Position numbers and translations under genes: made by a program
Shown: one piece after another, positions 7,577 to 14,181 of the stretch
How the letters are laid out: each line of letters begins with the position of its first letter
How positions within the stretch are numbered: position 1 is the stretch's first letter
Notes under the pieces: model-generated
The model's input: the letters and a program-made list of their open reading frames with translations, nothing else
The model's database searches: none
Told to the model about the DNA's origin: nothing
Assembly: GCA_015654595.1 (NCBI GenBank)
Contig: JAATGQ010000214.1
Span: forward strand, 1-43,505
DNA length: 43,505 bases
Source: Chitinophagales bacterium
GTDB taxonomy: Bacteria; Bacteroidota; Bacteroidia; Chitinophagales; Chitinophagaceae
Direction of reading: 5' to 3'

Positions 7577-8758
7577 CTACTTTGCAAGCCTTATGCCAGT
7601 AAACTGCCACCTCAGATTAGGGTGAAAAAAGTTACGATATGTGCTTCTGCTATGATTTTCGGGGGTCGCTGCAGAAGCGCCTCTCAGCACCATCTGGCTC
7701 ACCATGAACTTACCGTTATATTCCCCGATGGCGCCTTCGGCCTTTATAAAACCGGGGTATGGCAGATAGGCGCTTTCTGTCCATTCCCATCTTTTTCCCC
7801 ATTCGAACTCCCCGGATGCGGCTTCCCACTCGAACTCCGTCGGCAGCCGATACCCTTTCCAGGCGGCATAGGCTACCGCTTCATAGTAGCTGATGTGGCA
7901 GACGGGCTGCCCGGGGTCCAGCGGTCTCAGCCCGGCCAGCGTATACGTGTACCAGTCGCCGTCGATATAATGCCAGTAAAGCGGCCCCGTAACGGCATTC
8001 TTTTTTACCCAGTCCCAGCCTTCCGCATGCCAGTAGACAAAATTGCTATACCCGCCGGCATTTATAAATTCAATGTATTCTTCGTTGGTCACAAGACCGG
8101 TCGCGATCTGAAAATCATTGCAGTAGACCTTGTGCCGGGCCAGTTCGTTGTCAAAACAAAAAGCCCCACCCTGGTAGCCGATCTCATAGATGCCAGCCGG
8201 AATGGAAATGAACTTCCCGCTTGCGCCGCTGTTTTTAGCAGCGGCTCCGGGCTGAGCCGGCGCAGGCATGTCGTCGATATCATGATCCGACCATGCAGGG
8301 AACAAAGGGTTGTGTCCCAGGATGTATTTTATATCGGAAAAGAGCAGCTCCTGGTGCTGCTGTTCGTGGTTGAGTCCCAGCACGATTATCTTTTCGAGCG
8401 CTTCGCCGGGACCAGCCGCGATAAATTCTTCCATAGCAGCGTCTACATATTGCCGATAGGAGTATACCGCGCTGACCGATGGCCTGCTAAGGTTGCCGCG
8501 ATCGGTGCGGACCACCCTTGCTCCGATAGTCTCGTAATAGCTGTTGAACACAAAATTGTAATCCGGATTGCAGGACGTATATCCTGGCCGGTGGGGGATG
8601 AGAATAAATGTTTCCCAGAACCAAGTGGTATGCCCCAGATGCCATTTGGGCGGACTTACATCGACGACCGGCTGGACGACATAATCTTCGATCTGCAATG
8701 GCTGGCAGATGGCTTCGCTTGCTTTGCGAACTTTGCGATATTGTTCGAGCAGGGTCAT
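7577..8758 (-). CDS. egtB: Ergothioneine biosynthesis sulfoxide synthase (EgtB-like)
   Basis: EgtB is a non-haem iron enzyme that joins hercynine to a cysteine-type thiol with O2, giving a sulfoxide precursor of ergothioneine. The 393-residue protein has an N-terminal DinB-like domain with the iron-ligand candidates HLGH (40-43) and NHEQQHQE (His131, His135). A C-terminal FGE-sulfatase-like domain (about 182-393) includes RLPTEFEWEAAS and the closing STYRNFFHP and RWQFTGIRLA. An Ala/Gly/Ser linker (165-181) joins the halves. It lacks the extra methyltransferase domain of OvoA. With no EgtC seen, it may use cysteine directly, but that is inference. Its ATG overlaps the stop of the upstream permease gene by 4 nt (ATGA). 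Confidence 0.93.
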   Translation of the reverse strand: MTLLEQYRKVRKASEAICQPLQIEDYVVQPVVDVSPPKWHLGHTTWFWETFILIPHRPGYTSCNPDYNFVFNSYYETIGARVVRTDRGNLSRPSVSAVYSYRQYVDAAMEEFIAAGPGEALEKIIVLGLNHEQQHQELLFSDIKYILGHNPLFPAWSDHDIDDMPAPAQPGAAAKNSGASGKFISIPAGIYEIGYQGGAFCFDNELARHKVYCNDFQIATGLVTNEEYIEFINAGGYSNFVYWHAEGWDWVKKNAVTGPLYWHYIDGDWYTYTLAGLRPLDPGQPVCHISYYEAVAYAAWKGYRLPTEFEWEAASGEFEWGKRWEWTESAYLPYPGFIKAEGAIGEYNGKFMVSQMVLRGASAATPENHSRSTYRNFFHPNLRWQFTGIRLAK

Positions 8759-10329
8759 GACCTTTGTTTTTTTAGATAACTGGTGAGATCGGATATTGTT
8801 CGGATGCCCAACTCTTTTGCCTGCCTCCGGCGCATCATCAACGCGTATGCATTGTTAAACCCTATGGGTTTCAGCCAGACAAGCCCGAAGCGTTCGTCAA
8901 ATCCGCGGGCCACATAGTTATAGACGCTGTCGCGGTTCTTGCTAAGCCGCTCGGTTTCTTTTTGAGGAGGCTGCAGGATCGCGAGTAAAGCCGTTCCTGT
9001 ATACTCGGGATACATATCGATCTGGGCATGTGTAAGCGCCTCGAAACAAATTTTTGTACCGCCGAGTCCGGTCTTGCTTTCGACCTGAAGATCGGTATAC
9101 CCCTTGATCAGCATCGCATACATATCGGTAAGGATATATTGTTCGGGAAAGATCTTGGAACCAAGCCGGACCACTCCTTTGGCGCCGCTGCGGGGCGGCG
9201 CATAGAGCCCTTTTTGGATAAGAAAATCACGGGCGATCTTTTCGGGGGGTTGATTCAGGTATTCGGCACGATAGTTTAACGCCGTCATCACGGAGTCGTT
9301 GATCAGTCCGGAAAGTTTGTCAATGACAGGTGCGAGCTCGGGATATTTTTCCAGTATCTCCTTACGCACCACGGGAGCGGCATAATAGGGCGGAAAGATC
9401 TTGCGGTCGTCGTCCAGCACGGCAAGATCATAAGCCTCCAGGCGGCCATCAGTGCTATAGCCGCTGATAACGTCCAGCTTTTTGTTGTAGATGGCTTTAT
9501 ACATGACCGCGTCGCTAATAACCACTGTTTTGATCCGCAGTCCATAGACATCCCGCAGCCCTATATCTCCATCTCTTCTGCCCATGAACTCTGGCGTAAA
9601 GCCAGCCAGCAGCCTGGATGAATCACCCAGCGGAACGACATAAAAGGCGGCGCAGAGCAGCAGTACAATAGGTAACACGCTAAGCACGGTCCGGCGTCGA
9701 TGGCCGCTGATCTTTTGAACACGCGAAAGCAGGAAGTCGAGCACTATCGCCAACAGTGCCGCAGGGATAGCTCCGGCCAGGATCATATTGGTATTGTTGA
9801 GCGCAATGCCCCCAAATATAAATTCTCCAAGACCGCCCGCGGCGATATAGGCGGCAAGGGTGGCTACGCCGACGTTGATCACGGTTGCGGTTCGGATACC
9901 AGCCATGATGACGGGGAAGGCAAGGACAAGATCGACACGCATCAGCCGCTGCATCGCCGTCATTCCCATTGCAACGGCTGCTTCTTTTACGCCGGGATCA
10001 ACGCCGTCGATCCCTGTATAGGTGTTGCGGATGACGGGCAGCAGCGCATAAAGAAAAAGCGCGGTGATCGCCGGGATCGGACCAATCCCCAGCAGCGGTA
10101 TCAGAAAGCCCAGGAGCGCAATGCTGGGGATGGTTTGCAGGATGCCCGCAAAGCCAAGGACAAAGCCCGCCGCTTTTTTATGACGGGTGATATAGACGCC
10201 CAACGGAAGACCAATGACAACGGCGATCAGCAGCGATATAAAAGTGAGGCCGATATGCTGAAGGGTCTGCTGCAGCAGCTTGCTGCTCTGCAGCGTCATA
10301 AATTGCCAAAGTGATTGGGTCTGATCCAT
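8755..10329 (-). CDS. egtU: ABC permease fused to a circularly permuted OpuBC/EgtU-type binding domain; candidate ergothioneine importer
   Basis: The protein has 524 residues. Residues about 20-210 form an OpuB-type permease (QTIPSIALLGFLIPLLGIGP; EAA-like loop near 116-135; AAYIAAGGLGEFIFGGI), followed by a membrane anchor (about 214-233). Residues 242-519 form a binding domain whose halves are swapped: the usual C-terminal half (GFTPEFMG, STDGRLEAYDLAVL, FFPPYY-like IFPPYYAAP) comes first at 242-374, and the usual N-terminal half (RLGSKIFPEQYIL, GLGGTKICFEAL, MYPEYTGTALL, ISDL) follows at 387-519. Permease-binding fusions of this family include the ergothioneine importer EgtU of Streptococcus pneumoniae and Helicobacter pylori. 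Coupling to egtB by a 4-nt overlap and to the ATPase by 1 nt supports ergothioneine or hercynine as substrate; choline or glycine betaine is the alternative. Confidence 0.75.
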   Translation of the reverse strand: MDQTQSLWQFMTLQSSKLLQQTLQHIGLTFISLLIAVVIGLPLGVYITRHKKAAGFVLGFAGILQTIPSIALLGFLIPLLGIGPIPAITALFLYALLPVIRNTYTGIDGVDPGVKEAAVAMGMTAMQRLMRVDLVLAFPVIMAGIRTATVINVGVATLAAYIAAGGLGEFIFGGIALNNTNMILAGAIPAALLAIVLDFLLSRVQKISGHRRRTVLSVLPIVLLLCAAFYVVPLGDSSRLLAGFTPEFMGRRDGDIGLRDVYGLRIKTVVISDAVMYKAIYNKKLDVISGYSTDGRLEAYDLAVLDDDRKIFPPYYAAPVVRKEILEKYPELAPVIDKLSGLINDSVMTALNYRAEYLNQPPEKIARDFLIQKGLYAPPRSGAKGVVRLGSKIFPEQYILTDMYAMLIKGYTDLQVESKTGLGGTKICFEALTHAQIDMYPEYTGTALLAILQPPQKETERLSKNRDSVYNYVARGFDERFGLVWLKPIGFNNAYALMMRRRQAKELGIRTISDLTSYLKKQRS

Positions 10330-11135
10330 CAGCCGTTGTTCTGCTTATAGTGATCGAATGCTTTTATCAGAGCGGGATAGTCCGATGGCGCGATACGGCT
10401 GGCTTCCAGGGCAAACCGCTGATCTTCAAAAAAATCGCGGGAATAATCGCCGGCCGGTTCGAAAAGCAGCTGGTCGGGTGTGCCCTCCTGTATGATCTTT
10501 CCTTCGTTGAGCAGGATGATCCTGTCGCCCAGCTGAAAAGCTTCCTGCACATCATGAGTGACAAGAATGATAGTTGTATTTTTCAACTCGTCCAGCTGCA
10601 TAAAATCTTTTTTGACGTGGTTCCGGGTAATCGGATCCAATGCGCCAAAGGGTTCATCCATCAATAAAACGGGCGGGCTTACAGCAAGAGCCCTGGCAAT
10701 ACCTACACGCTGTTGCTGTCCGCCGCTAAGCTGCTGCGGATAGGCGGAACGGTATTGGGCAGGAGGCAGATGTAATTTCTCCAGCAGCGTAGTAACACGG
10801 TCTGCTATTCTTTTTTTTTCCCACCCAAGCAGACGCGGAACGATGCCGATATTTTCTTCTATCGTATAGTGCGGAAATAATCCATTATTTTGGAAAACAT
10901 AGCCAATACTCCTGCGCAGCAATTCAGGCGGTTGCTGGTCAATCGGCTGTCCGCCGATATCGATATGGCCGCTATCGGGTTCCAGCAGACGGTTGATCAT
11001 TTTCAGCAGAGTGGTTTTGCCGCATCCGCTGGTGCCGAGAAAGACGACGGTTTCTCCTTCTTTGACGGAAAAGGAAACGTCATTGACGGCGATATGATCG
11101 CCAAAGGTTTTGGTTATATGTTGTACCCGGATCAT
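10329..11135 (-). CDS. egtV: ABC transporter ATPase of the OpuBA/EgtV type
   Basis: This is the 268-residue energy-coupling subunit for the fused permease downstream, whose start overlaps its stop by one base. It has Walker A GTSGCGKTT, Q-loop FQNNGLFPHYTI, signature LSGGQQQR, Walker B LLMDEPFGALD and H-loop VTHD. The arrangement matches glycine betaine/choline type importers of the OpuBA/ProV group, but there is no C-terminal CBS pair, unlike ProV. The ATG at 11135 is preferred over a TTG two codons upstream. The gene begins 52 nt after the flavoprotein stop. The EgtV name depends on the egtB/egtD context. Confidence 0.8.
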   Translation of the reverse strand: MIRVQHITKTFGDHIAVNDVSFSVKEGETVVFLGTSGCGKTTLLKMINRLLEPDSGHIDIGGQPIDQQPPELLRRSIGYVFQNNGLFPHYTIEENIGIVPRLLGWEKKRIADRVTTLLEKLHLPPAQYRSAYPQQLSGGQQQRVGIARALAVSPPVLLMDEPFGALDPITRNHVKKDFMQLDELKNTTIILVTHDVQEAFQLGDRIILLNEGKIIQEGTPDQLLFEPAGDYSRDFFEDQRFALEASRIAPSDYPALIKAFDHYKQNNG

Positions 11136-11187
11136 TTCCAAGCCTGGTCAGTTAAGATTGAAGAAATAGATCAAAAGGGAAGTTCGG

Positions 11188-12633
11188 TTATTCACCGAGT
11201 CCGGCAAAAAGATTATTGAGGGCTTCGGCATAGGTAGGATGGGCGAATACCATATCACGAAGAATATCATAGGTTATCCCGCCAACCATCGCCATCTGCA
11301 ATACACTCATCAGTTCGCCCCCGTTGGAGGAAAGCATGGAAGCGCCCAGGATCGTTTTATCCTTTGCGTTGACGATAGCTTTCAGCATGCCCCTGTCTTC
11401 GCTGTTTTCATACGCGCGGGCAATATGGCTTGCCGCCATCGTCGCCACTTTGATCTCCAACCCCTTCTCCTTTGCCTCTTTTTCGGTCAACCCTATCCTC
11501 CCCAGTTCGGGGTCGGTAAACATACAGTAAATGGGCGGTCTTCCGGCGATGCTAAGACCCGCGTTTTCTACCAGGTTCTTATAAACAACGATGTGATCAT
11601 TATACGAAATATGGGTAAAGGCAGGACCTCCTTTTACATCCCCGAGAGCATAGATACCGGCAACATTTGTCTCCAGGTAGTCGTTTACCTTTACAAAACC
11701 GTGCGGATCGAGTTCTATGCCGGTGGCGGCGGTATTGAGCCCTGCGGTATTGGGAGCACGTCCTGCGGCCACCAGTACATGAGAAGCCAACAGGGGACTT
11801 GCAGCTGCGGTAGAGAGATTTTGGTTCGCCAGCCCTGTCGTTGAAGCGCCTCCGGCGACAGCGCCGCTATCTGCCGTTGACAGAGTCAGACGGGTCATTT
11901 TACCGGCTCCGGTCACCTCTGTAACGTGCGTACCCGTCAGAATGCGGATACCATCCTCCTCAAGGATCTCTTTCATTTTTGCAGCAATGTCCTCATCTTC
12001 TTTTTGAAGAAAATGCGGATTGCCTTCGATGATGGTCACTTCACTGCCGAGACGGCGGAAGAGCTGGCCGAATTCGAGCGCAATGTAACTGCCTCCGATG
12101 ACCGCCAGATGGGTCGGAACTTCCAGCAATTCCATTATTGTCGTGGAGGTGAGATAGTTGATCTTGTCCAACCCGGTAATGGGTGGTACGACAGCATGTG
12201 TTCCCGTGTTGATGAATATCTTTTCAGCGGTCATCGATTCCACTGTTCCATCCTGTCTTGTGACGGTTATCTCTTTGGGACCGGAGAAAACAGCCGTTCC
12301 GAAGATCAGGGAAAGATTATGCGTTTCCAGCAGCGATTTTGTCGACGGTTCGCGGGAGGCGAGAACGACGGCATTCTTGCGCCGGACTACCGCTTCCATA
12401 TCGACGGAGAAGCCATTGATATGAATACCATACTCTTTGCTCCTTTTTACCAAAGAGGCGACGCGACCCGATGCAATCATGGTCTTTGTCGGCGTGCATC
12501 CGACATTGACACAGGTTCCTCCAACCCACAGCTTCTCGATCAAGGCAACTTTCCAACCCTTATTTGCCAGCTTCTTTGCCAATGGGTTCGCGGCCTGGCC
12601 TGAACCGATAATAATTGCATCAAATTTCGTCAT
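11188..12633 (-). CDS. MerA-like FAD/NAD(P) disulfide oxidoreductase
   Basis: A 481-residue group I flavin disulfide reductase. It shows the FAD motif GSGQAA (10-15), the redox-active pair CVNVGC (Cys41, Cys46), the second dinucleotide site VIGGSYIALEFG (178-189), the FAD segment YALGDV (328-333), and the C-terminal active-site HPTYAE (465-470). Such enzymes use NAD(P)H to reduce a disulfide or metal. MerA's N-terminal metal-binding domain and C-terminal Cys pair are absent, so mercury reduction is unlikely. Its position in the egt operon makes an ergothioneine-disulfide or mixed-disulfide reductase an attractive idea (inference). Residues about 252-281 are an Ala/Ser/Gly-rich insert before the conserved VLVAAGRAPN. 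Confidence 0.85.
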   Translation of the reverse strand: MTKFDAIIIGSGQAANPLAKKLANKGWKVALIEKLWVGGTCVNVGCTPTKTMIASGRVASLVKRSKEYGIHINGFSVDMEAVVRRKNAVVLASREPSTKSLLETHNLSLIFGTAVFSGPKEITVTRQDGTVESMTAEKIFINTGTHAVVPPITGLDKINYLTSTTIMELLEVPTHLAVIGGSYIALEFGQLFRRLGSEVTIIEGNPHFLQKEDEDIAAKMKEILEEDGIRILTGTHVTEVTGAGKMTRLTLSTADSGAVAGGASTTGLANQNLSTAAASPLLASHVLVAAGRAPNTAGLNTAATGIELDPHGFVKVNDYLETNVAGIYALGDVKGGPAFTHISYNDHIVVYKNLVENAGLSIAGRPPIYCMFTDPELGRIGLTEKEAKEKGLEIKVATMAASHIARAYENSEDRGMLKAIVNAKDKTILGASMLSSNGGELMSVLQMAMVGGITYDILRDMVFAHPTYAEALNNLFAGLGE

Positions 12634-12648
12634 ATCGTTGTCCCGTGT

Positions 12649-12930
12649 TTATTCTGTGACGGTAACGCCTTTCCAGAAAGCGATATAATTGGTGATCTCT
12701 TTTGCGGCATCTTTTGGTTGTGGGTAATACCAGGCGGCATCCTTGTTCGTCTTACCGTCTACCTCTATATTCATATAAGAAGCTTCGCCTTTCCAGGGAC
12801 AAGTAGAATGCGTCGGAGAATGCGTAAAAAACTCCTTTTTGACTGCATCAGGGGGAAAATAGTGGTTCTTTTCTACAACAATAGTATCCTTGCTTTCAGC
12901 TATAACCGTGTTATTCCAGATGGCCTTCAT
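12649..12930 (-). CDS. DUF427 domain protein
   Basis: A 93-residue protein with the DUF427 pattern: MKAIWNNTVIAES, the central HSTCPWKGEASY and the C-terminal AAWYYPQPKDAA then IAFWKGV. The function of this family is not established; it is often found as a small cytoplasmic protein near redox or stress genes. I chose the ATG at 12930; a longer frame to a TTG at 12966 would overlap the promoter-like element. It is the first gene of the egt operon, 15 nt before the flavoprotein ATG. Confidence 0.75.
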   Translation of the reverse strand: MKAIWNNTVIAESKDTIVVEKNHYFPPDAVKKEFFTHSPTHSTCPWKGEASYMNIEVDGKTNKDAAWYYPQPKDAAKEITNYIAFWKGVTVTE

Positions 12931-12938
12931 ATTGGGAA

Positions 12939-12960
12939 AAATTTGAGCTATCTCAAATTT
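12939..12960. promoter_or_regulatory. Perfect 9-bp inverted repeat before the egt operon
   Basis: AAATTTGAG and CTCAAATTT flank a 4-nt centre (CTAT). The repeat lies 8 nt upstream of the DUF427 ATG and overlaps the candidate -7 element TAAATTTG on the minus strand. It could be an operator, a 5'-leader hairpin, or a weak terminator for the PepSY gene that ends at 12970; a 5-T run follows on the minus strand. Confidence 0.45.
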
Positions 12961-12961
12961 A
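12954..12961 (-). promoter_or_regulatory. Candidate -7 element for the egt operon
   Basis: TAAATTTG on the minus strand fits TAnnTTTG fully and lies 23 nt before the DUF427 ATG, in the 39-nt gap after the PepSY gene. The -33 region would fall inside the PepSY coding end, where no TTG at normal spacing is evident. Confidence 0.35.
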
Positions 12962-12969
12962 AGCAATTC

Positions 12970-14172
12970 TTAGACCATCCTGCGCGACGTTTTTTTGTAC
13001 TTTTTATAGTACCATATCAGAAAGCCTGTGATAGGAAGGCTGGCGCAAACGAGACTGGCGATGAACGCAATAAGTTTTCCTGCCAGTCCTCCGATCGCGC
13101 CGACATGGATATCGTAATTCATGTCGTTGAGCTTCTCGCCAAAACGTTTACCGGAGTTATTTTGCCGGGAGATCAGTTTGCCGGTGTATTTATCGACTTG
13201 CAGCACATCATACCCATAATAAACCTCGTCGTTCGGATAACCGGTGGCATAGATCACCGCGTCTTTGTCCAATGCAGGGGAGAATCCGACCCGCGGCGCC
13301 TGGGGAAGTACCTGATTGGCGAGCCAGTAAGCCTTATCTATTGCCATCGCCGTGTCGCTGAACGGTCCCGGCGTCTGTGTTGTCACAGCAGGAGGTACGA
13401 TTGACTTGGAGTAGACGCCATCCGGATTCTTTGTGGAGCCGGTTGTGATCAGAAAGACAAATGCGGTAAACCACCGAAAGGCCATGACCAGCCCGGTAGA
13501 AGCCAGGATCAACGCTGGTACCAGGGTATAGAAGCCGGGAACGTTGTGCAGGTCATAGTTGACGCGGCGGAAGGATGCCTTCCATTTGATCTTGAAGTTG
13601 ATGTCCCTGGTCGCTTTTGTCCATTTTTTTGGCCACCAGAGGAGGAGACCGGTGATCAACATGACCACAAAGATCAGCACGCTATATCCGACGATAGGCT
13701 GGCCGTATTTCGAGCCTAGCAGCAGGCTCCAGTGGATACCTTTGACGATATTGAAGAAGTCGTATTTGTAGTCTCTTTTGCCCGTCACGGTTCCTGTGTG
13801 AGGGTCAATATAGACCGACTCGAAGTAGGTCAGGGAACCAAAATAAGTGAGCGCCGTATCATTGCCTTTATATGCCATAAATTCCCAGGAGCGATTGGGA
13901 TCGCGGTAGGTAACGATATTCTGGATCGGTTTATCCGCGCCAAGTTCTTTTTGTGCAATGCCCTGGAGGCGGCTAAGAGACAGATGGATTTGAACATCAG
14001 GGTCGGCATTTTCTGCATAAAACCATCCTGGGTGAACGAAGCGCGAGATCTCGTCCTGAAAAACAAAGAGACAGCCGGTGATACTGATAATAAAAACCAC
14101 TAGCCCGGATGTGAGTCCGAGCCAGAGGTGTATTTGACGAATAAAATATTTAAAATTGCGACGCCTGTTCAC
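12970..14172 (-). CDS. PepSY-associated transmembrane protein (iron-uptake type)
   Basis: A 400-residue inner-membrane protein. The first membrane segment (IHLWLGLTSGLVVFIISITGCLFVF) is typical of PepSY_TM proteins, and further segments occur near 150-175, 210-235 and at the end (LIAFIASLVCASLPITGFLIWYY). The periplasmic part carries PepSY-like segments. Members commonly sit beside siderophore receptors and are thought to act in iron release or reduction at the inner membrane. Here the GTG start lies 9 nt after the TonB receptor stop, so the two are one unit. The GTG at 14172 is accepted because the next in-frame ATG falls much later, within the membrane region. Confidence 0.85.
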   Translation of the reverse strand: MNRRRNFKYFIRQIHLWLGLTSGLVVFIISITGCLFVFQDEISRFVHPGWFYAENADPDVQIHLSLSRLQGIAQKELGADKPIQNIVTYRDPNRSWEFMAYKGNDTALTYFGSLTYFESVYIDPHTGTVTGKRDYKYDFFNIVKGIHWSLLLGSKYGQPIVGYSVLIFVVMLITGLLLWWPKKWTKATRDINFKIKWKASFRRVNYDLHNVPGFYTLVPALILASTGLVMAFRWFTAFVFLITTGSTKNPDGVYSKSIVPPAVTTQTPGPFSDTAMAIDKAYWLANQVLPQAPRVGFSPALDKDAVIYATGYPNDEVYYGYDVLQVDKYTGKLISRQNNSGKRFGEKLNDMNYDIHVGAIGGLAGKLIAFIASLVCASLPITGFLIWYYKKYKKTSRRMV

Positions 14173-14181
14173 GCTGTGAAA

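Noticed and set aside
11188..12633. Mercury resistance (mer) operon
   Set aside because: No merR, merT or merP genes, and the protein lacks MerA's metal-binding domain and C-terminal cysteine pair.
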